In this document: positions 7,537-16,600 of the stretch, piece by piece
Layout of the letters: each line of letters starts with the position of its first letter
Numbering within the stretch: position 1 is the first letter of the stretch
Virus record (IMG/VR): IMGVR_UViG_3300042392_001666
Span: 1-41,985 of that record
DNA from: a virus
Direction: 5' to 3' (one strand)
DNA length: 41,985 bases
Made by a program: the position numbers and the translations under genes
The notes under the pieces: generated by a model
What the model saw: the letters and a program-made list of their open reading frames with translations, nothing else
The model's database searches: none
Told to the model about the DNA's origin: nothing

Positions 7537-7582
7537 GGGGCAAGTGTAGGGAGTACGCTCTCTGCGCTTGCCCCTTTTCTTA
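7537..7582 (+). terminator. Strong intrinsic terminator after the tube gene
   Basis: Seventeen consecutive pairs form between 7537-7553 and 7558-7574, 14 Watson-Crick and 3 G-U, beginning GGGGCAAG and ending CTTGCCCC. The loop is TACG (UNCG class). The run TTTTCTTAA follows. This is a textbook Rho-independent terminator on the plus strand. It lies 17 bases before ATG 7599, whose Shine-Dalgarno (AAGGAG, 7582-7587) directly follows, so the downstream genes are probably reached by read-through or an unseen promoter. Confidence 0.9.
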
Positions 7583-7598
7583 AGGAGAAACAAATACA

Positions 7599-8396
7599 AT
7601 GCCGCAAGTACCAATCCCGAATACTGGGTCATTCAGGCCACTTGAGCAATACACTAGCGGTATAACTATACCATCTCAAATAGATATAGCTCAAATAAAC
7701 AAAACTACAAGAGACAGTCTTTACGAAGACAGCGTTAAAAAGTATAGAAGAGAAAAGAATCTTCCAGATCCATTTTCAAATATGTCGTTTGCTGGCGTGG
7801 ATATATCAGCCACCATGGTCATACCGGATATGGCAGAAGATGGCAATCTAAATAATCAAGGCGACGTCATAGAGTTAGCTGAACTCCAAACAATATCTTA
7901 CTCGATGCATAGAGAGAACACGCCAGTTAGAACATTGGGACACGTCAACCCAAGAGGTTTTGTAAAGGGCCCTAGAACAATTGCTGGGTCATTAATATTT
8001 ACAGTATTTAACGAGTATGCTTTCTATAGAATAAAGCAATTTAAAAGAAAGCTTTCTATGCTGGGGTATTCTCCTTTAGCAGACATGCTTCCACCTTTTG
8101 ATATAGTATTAACGTTCTTTAACGAACATGGTTTGTATGGAAAAATGAAAATATTTGGTTTGACTATAATCGACGAAGGACAAACAATGTCTGTAGATGA
8201 CCTTATTACAGAACAAACTTATACATATATGGCTAGAGGCATACAGCCACTTGTCCATTACGACCCAGACGATAGCTTCACCTATCCTGACGAAATTGAA
8301 AAGAGAGTAAACTCTGCTATAATATCTCAAGGCTTCTTTGGAGATAAAGCAAGAGAATACCATAACGTTATTGATAAAACAATACCTCTAAGTTAG
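7599..8396 (+). CDS. Tail tube-family paralogue 2
   Basis: A 265-residue protein with AAGGAG 11 bases before the ATG. It is clearly related to the tube protein at 6811: NTPVRTLGHVNPRGF, GPRTIAGSLIFTVFN, MLPPFDIVLTFFNEHG, IIDEGQTMSVDDLITEQ and TYTYMARGIQPLV align motif by motif with the tube. It differs by a 60-residue N-terminal extension (IPNTGSFRPLEQYTSG and following) and an inserted helix rich in Lys and Arg (YRIKQFKRKLSML). It may form a special ring at one end of the tube or an adaptor to the baseplate, like the tube-like initiators of other myophages. It is separated from the tube gene by a terminator, which suggests lower dosage than the tube itself. Confidence 0.7.
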   Translation: MPQVPIPNTGSFRPLEQYTSGITIPSQIDIAQINKTTRDSLYEDSVKKYRREKNLPDPFSNMSFAGVDISATMVIPDMAEDGNLNNQGDVIELAELQTISYSMHRENTPVRTLGHVNPRGFVKGPRTIAGSLIFTVFNEYAFYRIKQFKRKLSMLGYSPLADMLPPFDIVLTFFNEHGLYGKMKIFGLTIIDEGQTMSVDDLITEQTYTYMARGIQPLVHYDPDDSFTYPDEIEKRVNSAIISQGFFGDKAREYHNVIDKTIPLS

Positions 8397-8404
8397 GAAG
8401 ACAA

Positions 8405-9475
8405 ATGCCGGAAAATAACAGGGGTCCATACAGGCCTTTTAGTGGTTATATACCAGACGGAGTAATATCTAGAAATGGCATAAAAAGAGGCTTTCCCTTT
8501 GCCGATAGTTCTTTTGATCCTTTAGACAAAGACATTGATTTAAAATGGGCAGGTACTTCTAGAGAAGATAGGAATTTTAGTAATTATTTTGATTATTATT
8601 TTTCTGGAGAAGACGTTAAGGTCTATATAGATGGATTGTTTGATCCAGGCGACGAGCTAGATATTTCTAGTATGACATTCTCTATCAAGCAAGAGAAGCA
8701 GCCGTTGTATGGTTTTTGGTCTTACAACTACGATGCTATAATGTATGGTGCTAGAATCGTAGCAGGCAACCTTGCTGTGTACTCTAGGTACCCAAGAAGA
8801 ATGACTGATCTTTTAGAAAAGGCTGCAAGAGTCAGATCGGAAAGCGTTGGTAAGAGAGTATCAGCTGATAAAGCAAATGTTATATCTGTTCTTTCTTCTT
8901 CTGGAGAAAGCGCAGAAGATGAAGCAAATATATTAAAGTACTGGGCAAGAAGCCAATTAGACAGAATTACATACGACCCAGCAAAAGTTGCTAATTCTCC
9001 ATCAGACGATAAGCATATCTTTAGCGCGCATCCACCTTTCAATATAATAATTATATATGGTATTCAAGAAAACGGTTTAGTTAACAAAGGTGCAACGCAA
9101 GCTCCTAACAACGCAAACCCGCCTGACAACCATGATAGACTACTTTCTACAGATTACAATACCAGGTTAACTAAGATAAGTAATCAAGTAACTCCAATGA
9201 AAATTGTTTTACAAAATGTACAATTGCTGAGCATGTCTACTGGCTATGACACAAGCGGTGCGCCCTTGCAAGAAGGCTACGAGTTTATAGCAAGAGACAT
9301 TTACTACACGGCTGCTGATGGATCAAGCAATCCACTGCAAAACATAGTTCAAGACCCAACTGGAGTCAACGCAAATGGTGGGGCAAACCAGGCGACTCCA
9401 AACACCCATACTAGCGGAACTGGTTCTGGTTTAAACGGAAGCACCGAAAGAGGAAATAACCCATTTTTTGGTTAG
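8405..9475 (+). CDS. Tail tube-family paralogue 3, divergent
   Basis: A 356-residue protein, with AGGAAG before the ATG. It is a more distant member of the same tube family: SGEDVKVYIDGLF, SSMTFSIKQEKQPLYGFWSY, GARIVAGNLAVYSRYPRR, HPPFNIIIIYG and GYEFIARDIYYTA occur in the same order as in the two preceding genes. A helical insert sits between the barrel halves at about residues 140-200. The last 50 residues are low-complexity Asn/Gly/Thr/Ser (VNANGGANQATPNTHTSGTG). It is likely a tail-end ring or tube-to-baseplate adaptor; the exact role is unknown. The Gly/Asn tail may be a flexible tether. Confidence 0.6.
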   Translation: MPENNRGPYRPFSGYIPDGVISRNGIKRGFPFADSSFDPLDKDIDLKWAGTSREDRNFSNYFDYYFSGEDVKVYIDGLFDPGDELDISSMTFSIKQEKQPLYGFWSYNYDAIMYGARIVAGNLAVYSRYPRRMTDLLEKAARVRSESVGKRVSADKANVISVLSSSGESAEDEANILKYWARSQLDRITYDPAKVANSPSDDKHIFSAHPPFNIIIIYGIQENGLVNKGATQAPNNANPPDNHDRLLSTDYNTRLTKISNQVTPMKIVLQNVQLLSMSTGYDTSGAPLQEGYEFIARDIYYTAADGSSNPLQNIVQDPTGVNANGGANQATPNTHTSGTGSGLNGSTERGNNPFFG

Positions 9476-9493
9476 ATAATGATACAATTAGTG

Positions 9494-9502
9494 TGGTATG
9501 AT
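9494..9502 (+). promoter_or_regulatory. Possible extended -10 promoter before the chaperone genes
   Basis: TGGTATGAT reads as an extended -10 (TGn then TATGAT, one mismatch to TATAAT) in the 68-base spacer before ATG 9544. No convincing -35 box is present, and it does not match the GTTACTATA motif. It is listed because this is the only spacer between the terminator at 7582 and the tape-measure genes. Confidence 0.25.
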
Positions 9503-9543
9503 GATAGAATATAAAACAAATGTCTATGACAGGAGAAAAGATA

Positions 9544-10044
9544 ATGGCAAACCAAAGAAAAGTTTCAGTTGAACCAAATGATCAGATTCCAGCAGAGATG
9601 CTTGAAGACGACGCGATGGTTATGGAACAAGATGATTTTTCGGATTTAGAAGAAGAAGAAAACAAAGAGGTTGAAGATCTTCCTGATGACGAAGAGATTT
9701 GGCCAGGTGGACCAACAGCAGGTTTAATTAAAATTTGGAAGAAAGAGCATGGCGAAGTATACGTTACTTCCTTGTCTTTTGAAAAGCATATAGTATGGAG
9801 AACTTTAACCAGAATAGAGTACAAGCACTTGGTTAAGAAGATGGAGCAGCTCGTCGCTGCTGGCCAACTGTCATCTGCAGAAGCAAACATGTGGAACGAA
9901 GAATCAATTGCTGAAATATGCATCCTGTTCCCTTCATTTGACAAGGCAGCGATCACCAAGGAAATGGCCGGAATGCCCTCTCTAATCTCCCAGGAAGTCC
10001 TAGAAGCTTCAGGCTTTGTCGCTCTAGAGGTTCGTCAATTATAA
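9544..10044 (+). CDS. Tail assembly chaperone A
   Basis: A 166-residue protein. ATG 9544 is chosen because AGGAG (9531-9535) stands 8 bases upstream; ATG 9520 in the same frame has no ribosome site. Residues 18-55 are strongly acidic (LEEEENKEVEDLPDDEE). The folded part runs from WPGGPTAGLIKIWKKEHG through FEKHIVWRTLTRIEYKHLV to EVLEASGF. A chaperone that binds the tape measure during tail assembly is the best call, from its position just before the tape-measure gene, its size and acidity. It resembles the next gene in motif order (V-W/F-x-R-x-LT-x-x-E-Y/F; ESI/DSI; AG; SGF), so the two look like tandem duplicates. Confidence 0.6.
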   Translation: MANQRKVSVEPNDQIPAEMLEDDAMVMEQDDFSDLEEEENKEVEDLPDDEEIWPGGPTAGLIKIWKKEHGEVYVTSLSFEKHIVWRTLTRIEYKHLVKKMEQLVAAGQLSSAEANMWNEESIAEICILFPSFDKAAITKEMAGMPSLISQEVLEASGFVALEVRQL

Positions 10045-10051
10045 TTTTAAA

Positions 10052-10681
10052 ATGCTTGAACCTAAAGAGATTGTAGAAATTAGAAAAAAGTACGGTCCAA
10101 TATTTTCAACAGAAATTAAAGGCCAAACTGTATTCTTTAGAGAGCTAACTTTTTCTGAGTTTGATGACATCATTGCCTACCAGGATTTAGACGGTGGATC
10201 TTCTATTGATTCAGAAGATTCAATTATAACGACGGCTGTAGTTTATCCTGAAAACTTTAATGTAGACAAGCTTCCAGCAGGAATTGTTTCAACATTAGCT
10301 ACTCAGATTCTTGATATTTCAGGGTTCAATAGCGCAAAGACTGCAAAAAATATCCTAGAAGAAAAAAGAGCTGAATCAGGACAAGTAAGAACTTTAATGA
10401 AGGCCTTTGTTCTCGCTACTATAAGTACATACAAGCCCGAAGATCTTGATAATATGACGTACTCTCAGTTAGCTGATAAAGTTGCATTGTCTGAAAAAAT
10501 TATAGAGATAACACAAGCAATGCATTCGATACAACCAAATGATCTTAAGTTGCAATTAATAGACCCAGAAGAAGAAGTAAATAAAGCTAAGCAATCAGCA
10601 GCGAGACACAATGCTTCCAAGCTAGAAGGCGCTGCTGATTACGAGGATCCAATTGCACAAAAACTTTGGGGAATGAAGTAA
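10052..10681 (+). CDS. Tail assembly chaperone B
   Basis: A 209-residue protein following chaperone A after 7 bases. TVFFRELTFSEFDDIIAYQD, SEDSIITTAVVYPENFN, KLPAGIVSTLATQILDISGF are typical of tail assembly chaperones of large myophages and resemble chaperone A. The C-terminal part is helical (NKAKQSAARHNASKLEG) and ends DPIAQKLWGMK. No Shine-Dalgarno precedes ATG 10052; the nearest purine run, GAGG, is 21 bases away. Translation may therefore depend on termination and restart from chaperone A. The frame is open back to 10028, so a +1 slip near the end of chaperone A could also give an A-B fusion, as in the G/GT chaperones of other phages. That possibility is unsupported by any slippery run I can see. 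Confidence 0.6.
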   Translation: MLEPKEIVEIRKKYGPIFSTEIKGQTVFFRELTFSEFDDIIAYQDLDGGSSIDSEDSIITTAVVYPENFNVDKLPAGIVSTLATQILDISGFNSAKTAKNILEEKRAESGQVRTLMKAFVLATISTYKPEDLDNMTYSQLADKVALSEKIIEITQAMHSIQPNDLKLQLIDPEEEVNKAKQSAARHNASKLEGAADYEDPIAQKLWGMK

Positions 10682-10687
10682 CACAAC

Positions 10688-10692
10688 GGAGG
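10688..10692 (+). promoter_or_regulatory. GGAGG ribosome binding site for a TTG start
   Basis: GGAGG stands 6 bases before TTG 10699 and decides the start of the tape-measure gene. The alternative TTG 10666 overlaps chaperone B and has no such site. No ATG or GTG in frame is placed better. Confidence 0.7.
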
Positions 10693-10698
10693 AAAGTT

Positions 10699-13600
10699 TT
10701 GATACGTGATAAAGGCCCATTAAGTAGCTTAGGGCATGGCGTTACATCAAGGGACATACCTCTCGATGAGGGGGAAACTGAGGGCCCAAGTGCTAACTCC
10801 GGTGCTATAGCCAAAAGACTTAATGGGCACCCCTTTGCCAAATTTATAGCAACAAACATCGCTACGGTTGTCGCAACTGGCGCTTCAGCAATGCTGGTAA
10901 AAAAGGGTGGTCTAAAGCTAGCTAAGACAATAGATGATGCCGCAAGAGCTACAAGAGCCACAGGAGGGACAAGCCACGCTACTAGATTGGTAGAAAGCGT
11001 AGGCGAACTTAGGAAGGTCATGGACACCCTTCAGGGTATTTCCAGGTCCGTAGGCGAAGGTGTTGACCCTGACTATTTTTATAAAAACTTAGTTTTAGAA
11101 ACAGCAGAAGGTGGACTTACAACAGGTTATTCTGATGCCTTAAAGAACACAAGATTTGGGATGCACTTTTCCCAGCAAGAGATTAGAGACGCTGCTAGAG
11201 GGCTGACTAGCGAACCAGCTGCTATATGGGCTCATAGGGATGAGGTACAGCAAAGGTTAGTTGGCCTTGGTAGAAGACTACCTTACACTCTCCCAGCAAT
11301 GTATGTAACTCAAAGAGGTTTTATCGACCCTCTGTTTGGGGATAACGAACAAAAAAGTAAAGTCAATTGGTATAACCCTGTCGACGTTGTTGCTGACTTT
11401 GCTAAACAATCTGTTCTTAACACCCTTTCAATATTGGGACCACAAGAGTTAGCTGGTGCAGCAACAAGCACAGCAAAAAGAGCTTTAAGTACAAAATTAT
11501 ATAGTTCAGCAACAACTCCTTTCCAAGAAAAATTGCAAAGAAGATTTGTAGATCTTAATACTATCCTTGGTGAAGTTGGTAATGATCTAGTTAGTATAAC
11601 TGACAAGGTGATAAGAGGGTCAACTCAATTTTCTGGTGCATTCAACAGAGCATCAATCGCAGCAAGGCAAGACCAACCCGAGCAATTACAAGTTTTTAAA
11701 AGCGTTAGAGCTGGAGTAAGAGAAGCCAGAGAACGTAATGCACCGTTTGCCCAAATAGCAAAAGAGGCATTCATTGGAAGAAACGCAGAAGGCCCAGGCC
11801 AGTATGGTTTGATAGACGCAATGCCTGCGATGAGAGGATTTAGAAGCGGTTTTTCTGAATTCAATTCAAGATTTAAAATCATGGGGCAAGGTTACGATGT
11901 CGTAACAAAAGCTATAACTTACGACAAAGCAATAGCTAAAACAAAAGGCATTCAGAACAAAGGCAGCCTTGGTGATGACGTAGCAGATAAGCTTGCAAAG
12001 AGTTCTTTAGGGACAGCAATAGAGGAAATACAAAACCAACACTCTAGTAGACTGTCTAATTTTGCAAGCACAGTTGAAGGATGGATGGGTGGAAAAAATG
12101 TTTATGGTTCTAGGTTTAGAAAATCCGGAAGTGAATTTTATAATAAATTAGTTGAAAAAGAATTTAGAAGTCAAGTAGAGAAACATTTAGTTAACGAAGG
12201 TGCTAGCGAAAAAGGCGCAAAGTTATTTTCAACTCAAGTCCAAGTTAAGAACATCCCTGTTGCCGGAAAAGGCAAAGACATATCGCAAATATTTAGCATA
12301 GGCAAAGACCCTATCTTTAAAGAAGGCCCAGACTTTTTCCAAGAGCTGGCAACACGTGCAGCAACAATAAAGGGCTTACAGCCAGATAGTGGCCTAAGCG
12401 GCGATGTACTTGAAAGGGCATTAAAGAACGCTAACTCGCAATTTGCGAATAAAGAATTCCAAAAAAATCTTACAGCTAAAATTAACTCTCAATGGAACAC
12501 TTTATATAATGAAAATTTAATAGGTCATACCCAAGGTCTTTTTAAACCACAAAAACAAGCGTATGAAGCTTTTGCTGGAAAACTTTCTGTAGATCAAAAA
12601 GAATATCTACAAAGACAATCAGCAGACATTTTAGGTATTAAGCTTTTAGATACAAATGGAAAAAGAATATCAAATGATATTATAAAAACCCAGTTAGCAA
12701 GAAACGGAATAGATGCTAACAACTTTAGTTCACTAAAGGCTTTCTTAATACAAAATAAAAAAATGTCTGGACCAAGCTTATCTGGTGGATTTAATATCTT
12801 TGGACTTAAGCAAGTTGGTTTTGATGAGGCTAGACAAAAAGGATTCTTTGACTATCTTTCGGAGAGACAAAAAACAATATTAAATGACGTTAATAGGCAA
12901 TCAGCTATTAACGATCCAATATCTAACTCTATAGGACATTCAAGCATAGAAGGCCTTTACTCAAGTAGGTCTGGCAAGATACTCGATACTACAAAGCTTA
13001 CCGGCACGATTAGATCTCTCGGTAACTTCTTTGCTAGCGAATTTGAAATACCAATTGTTCACATTAGTCCAAAAAGTATTTTTGGTCTTCAACAAATGCA
13101 AGAAATGGGCAAAAAGTCTCCTTTGCATTTTGTCCCAGGTGGTGGTGTCCAGCCGTTTGGTGATATGGCTAAACAAACGGACGCAGACTTCTTTATATAT
13201 CAAACTAAAAGATCATTTTTTAGAAAAACAAAAGGAGAAGTAACAGCCTACTCTACTGATGTAGAAGGTGTAACAACTGCAAATAAATTGCAAGGTTATT
13301 ATCGTCCCATAAATAATCTTAGCGAAGGCTTGATGGCAAGACAAGCTCGCTACGCTTCTGGTTTAATGAATCCAGAAGGAGAAAAAAATCCAATAAGGTC
13401 TTTAATTTCTGACTTTAAAGAAGGAAGGCCATTATCTTTAAGTAAGAGAATAAAGTCAGCTTTAGATATAGCAGAAGATCAACCAAGTTCAATTCCTGGT
13501 TTATTGTCTAGATTTGCAAGAAGAAAAACAGACATAGAAAACCCAACCGTTTTAGCCAGCTTGCTTGGCTCAAAAACTGGCAAAGCTACCATAGGCAAAA

Positions 13601-16600
13601 ACGAGCTGACATTAAATACAAATAGGGTTTTTGATGCAGCTGGTAAAGCGATAGAAGCAGAAACTACATTTAGCGTTACTGACCAAGCTGGAAAAGTAAT
13701 TGCAGATCACGAACAATTTGTAGGAGCGGCAACTAGATTTTTTGGCCAAACAAATGATTTTGGTTTTTCTCAAAAGGTAATGAAAGCCGTTGAGAGGGCA
13801 AACGCAGACTTATTTAAATTTGGAGAAAGACAAGGAGCAGGAACTGCAGGAGTAAAGGGGCTAAGCGATCTATATACTGCAGAGCAGGTAGTCAGGTTTG
13901 CCCAAGACCTAAAGAGATATGATGCTGGGCTTAAAGCTTTGCCATCTAATGTCCGAAGTTCATTTTCTAGAATTGATCAAATACTTCAGCAGGGTGAACT
14001 ATTATCTAGTTCAATGACTGGTTCAAGATCTCCTTCGATCACAACTAGATTAGACGAATTAAAGAGTGAACTTTTTAAATACCTAGGTCAAAGAAATGCT
14101 GCCCTTAAAGGCGGCTCTGGTACGGAACCAATCAACGCAATCAACGATGCGCTTCTAGCTTTGAGGAGATCTGGGCAAATTGGAAAGTCCGAGTTCCTGG
14201 AAGCACAAGGTGCAGCACTAAGTTCGCTTTATAATGCTAGCTCATTTGCAGGATACGCAGCAAAGAACTCAACTGCAAAAAATGCCGCCGCAGCTATAAC
14301 TCACACTTTAGATGAAGTAGCTTCTTCGGATAGTATTGCTGGTTTATTTAGGCCTTTTAGCACTTCTGATATAAGTTTGACTACGTCTACTTTAAGAAAA
14401 CCAATTGCTAACATTGTCCCTTTCTTGAGGAGATCCTTTGGCACTGCTGATTTTAATCCATCGAATAAAGCAAACGTACTAGGAGGAAACTCTTCTACGG
14501 TCTTCGTACCAACGTTTGGAACTGTATTTAATAAAAATCCTTTTGGGGCCATAGCAAGCGCGCTTGGAATAACAACTTACAATGACCCAGAAAACTTCTC
14601 TAATTTGTCCATGTTCTCTGGACACATGATTGAAAGACTTAATAAAAACTTTGGGACATTAGGTATTGGTCTAGATGTATCAAAATATAAAAGCCCAATA
14701 GATCTTTTTGCAAGAGGGTATGTAGCTAAGAGGGCTCTTCCAATAGTAGCTGGTGCATCCACATTGATGGCTGTTGACAGAACAATAGGGGCCTATAACC
14801 AGCCAAAAGACGCAAACAATGAAAGAGTGTATTCACCATTCTTTACTGGTATAGCAGCAACGGGGTTGATGGAAACACAAGCTGCCGTGTCTGGTATTAT
14901 TCCAGGTGGAAAGTCTTACCAGGAAAAAAGAGAAGAGCTAACTACTGGTGATGTTCCGATAAGACAGGGAAGATATTGGCCATTAGGTAACACCCCATTT
15001 AAAGGTGGAAAAATACAATACTACCGTCCGTCGTGGTATCAAAAGTTTCAAGCTGGCGCTATGTTTACATCCGATACATATGGCAGTCCTGCAGAAAAAG
15101 CTTTGTTCTATAATGATTACTCTCCTTTAAGGCCATTAGATCCATATAGATTTGAAAGAAAACATTACGAAGATAGGCCATACCCTTTAACTGGTGAATA
15201 TTTCTCTGGTCCTTTTGGTCCAGCAACTAGCGCACTAAATGCAACAATAGGAAAGATACTTAAGCCACAACTAAGAATGCATAAAGAAGAAGTTGACGCT
15301 GGCTTAGCTAACTATGTTAGGGTCGGGCAATCTGGGGCTTTTGATGCATCTGGTTATGTATCAAATCCAAACGGAGCAGGGCAACTTTTTAAAGACTACG
15401 GTTATACAACATCTATGGGTGGAGTTGGTTACTCCGGAGGTTCATTAGGCACAGGTTCTTCTTCAGTAGCGGCAACAGCATATCCAGAAATAATTGCATC
15501 TAACCAAAGTAATTCCGTTGCAGGCAACATGTTGTATCAACAAAACGCAAGCTACGGTGCTATGGCTGGTTCACCTTTAGGAACTGCAAATAGAGATATA
15601 ACAACTAGAATATCAAATCAAAACAGGATGCTTACAAACGCATCTTATGGCCCACCAAGACAGGCTGGTATAGTACCTCCAAAGATTATACCAACTGGCA
15701 AACCAATCAATTATGGAAGCACTGGATTTCAGCTTAGCGAAACTGGTTATAGAACTCAAGAGTTAGCTGGTATATATGGCTTCATGTTCTCATCCGCAAG
15801 AGAAGGCTTTGGTTTTGGTAAAGGAGACTTGCAACCACAAAGGTCAGTCCTGCAATCTGCTTCTAGAGCCTATGGAGCAAGTAGATCTTTCTACGATCAA
15901 AACTTTGGTGGTATGGGTGACGTCCCTTTGCCTGGACAAGGGCCGCTTGGAAACATTGAATTATCAGAAATAACTAGAAGATTTATACCCAAAGAAAGAA
16001 ACGACATAGATTATCTAAACCCAATTAGAAACTCTATGGCAGAAAAATATCCGTTTTTACCAGGACCAAATTATTTCACAAATTTTAAAACAGGTGACCC
16101 TTATACTAAGGTGCCAGAAGGAGAACTAAGGCTTCCTGGCGTAGCTTACGAAAGATTCAATACTCCAATTTCAGACGAAACTGGTAGATACGGAAGAGCA
16201 ACGCAGTTAAGTATACTCGGAGATGTCGCTCCTTATTCACCGGAATATAGATCTTTAAACAGAAGTATAAACTCACAAATAAACTCTCCAGAGGAAAGAG
16301 CTTCGATTATAGAGACTAGAAAAAAAGTAGAATCTATAACAAAGAGAAAAGAGTTTGACGCCTACAAGTATAAATATAGTTCAGCAGAAGAAATGGGCAT
16401 GGGAGGCACTCAACATACACTGTTAAGAGCTGGCGAGTACTTGTCGCACAGAGACACAATTTTTAACACTAAATTCATGCCGAACAAAACAGCTGCTGAA
16501 GATTATGAAAGAACCAATGTGTACGGTTCTAGTTTCCCTCAATGGCAAGATCCAATAAAAAGCTTCATTAGCCCTATGGTTTATAAAGCAACCCAAAGAG

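Noticed and set aside
9520-9543. ATG 9520 as start of chaperone A
   Set aside because: No Shine-Dalgarno precedes it, whereas AGGAG is 8 bases before ATG 9544.
9950-10060. A -1 G/GT-type frameshift between the chaperone genes
   Set aside because: The second frame is +1, not -1, relative to the first, the genes do not overlap, and no slippery heptamer is visible.
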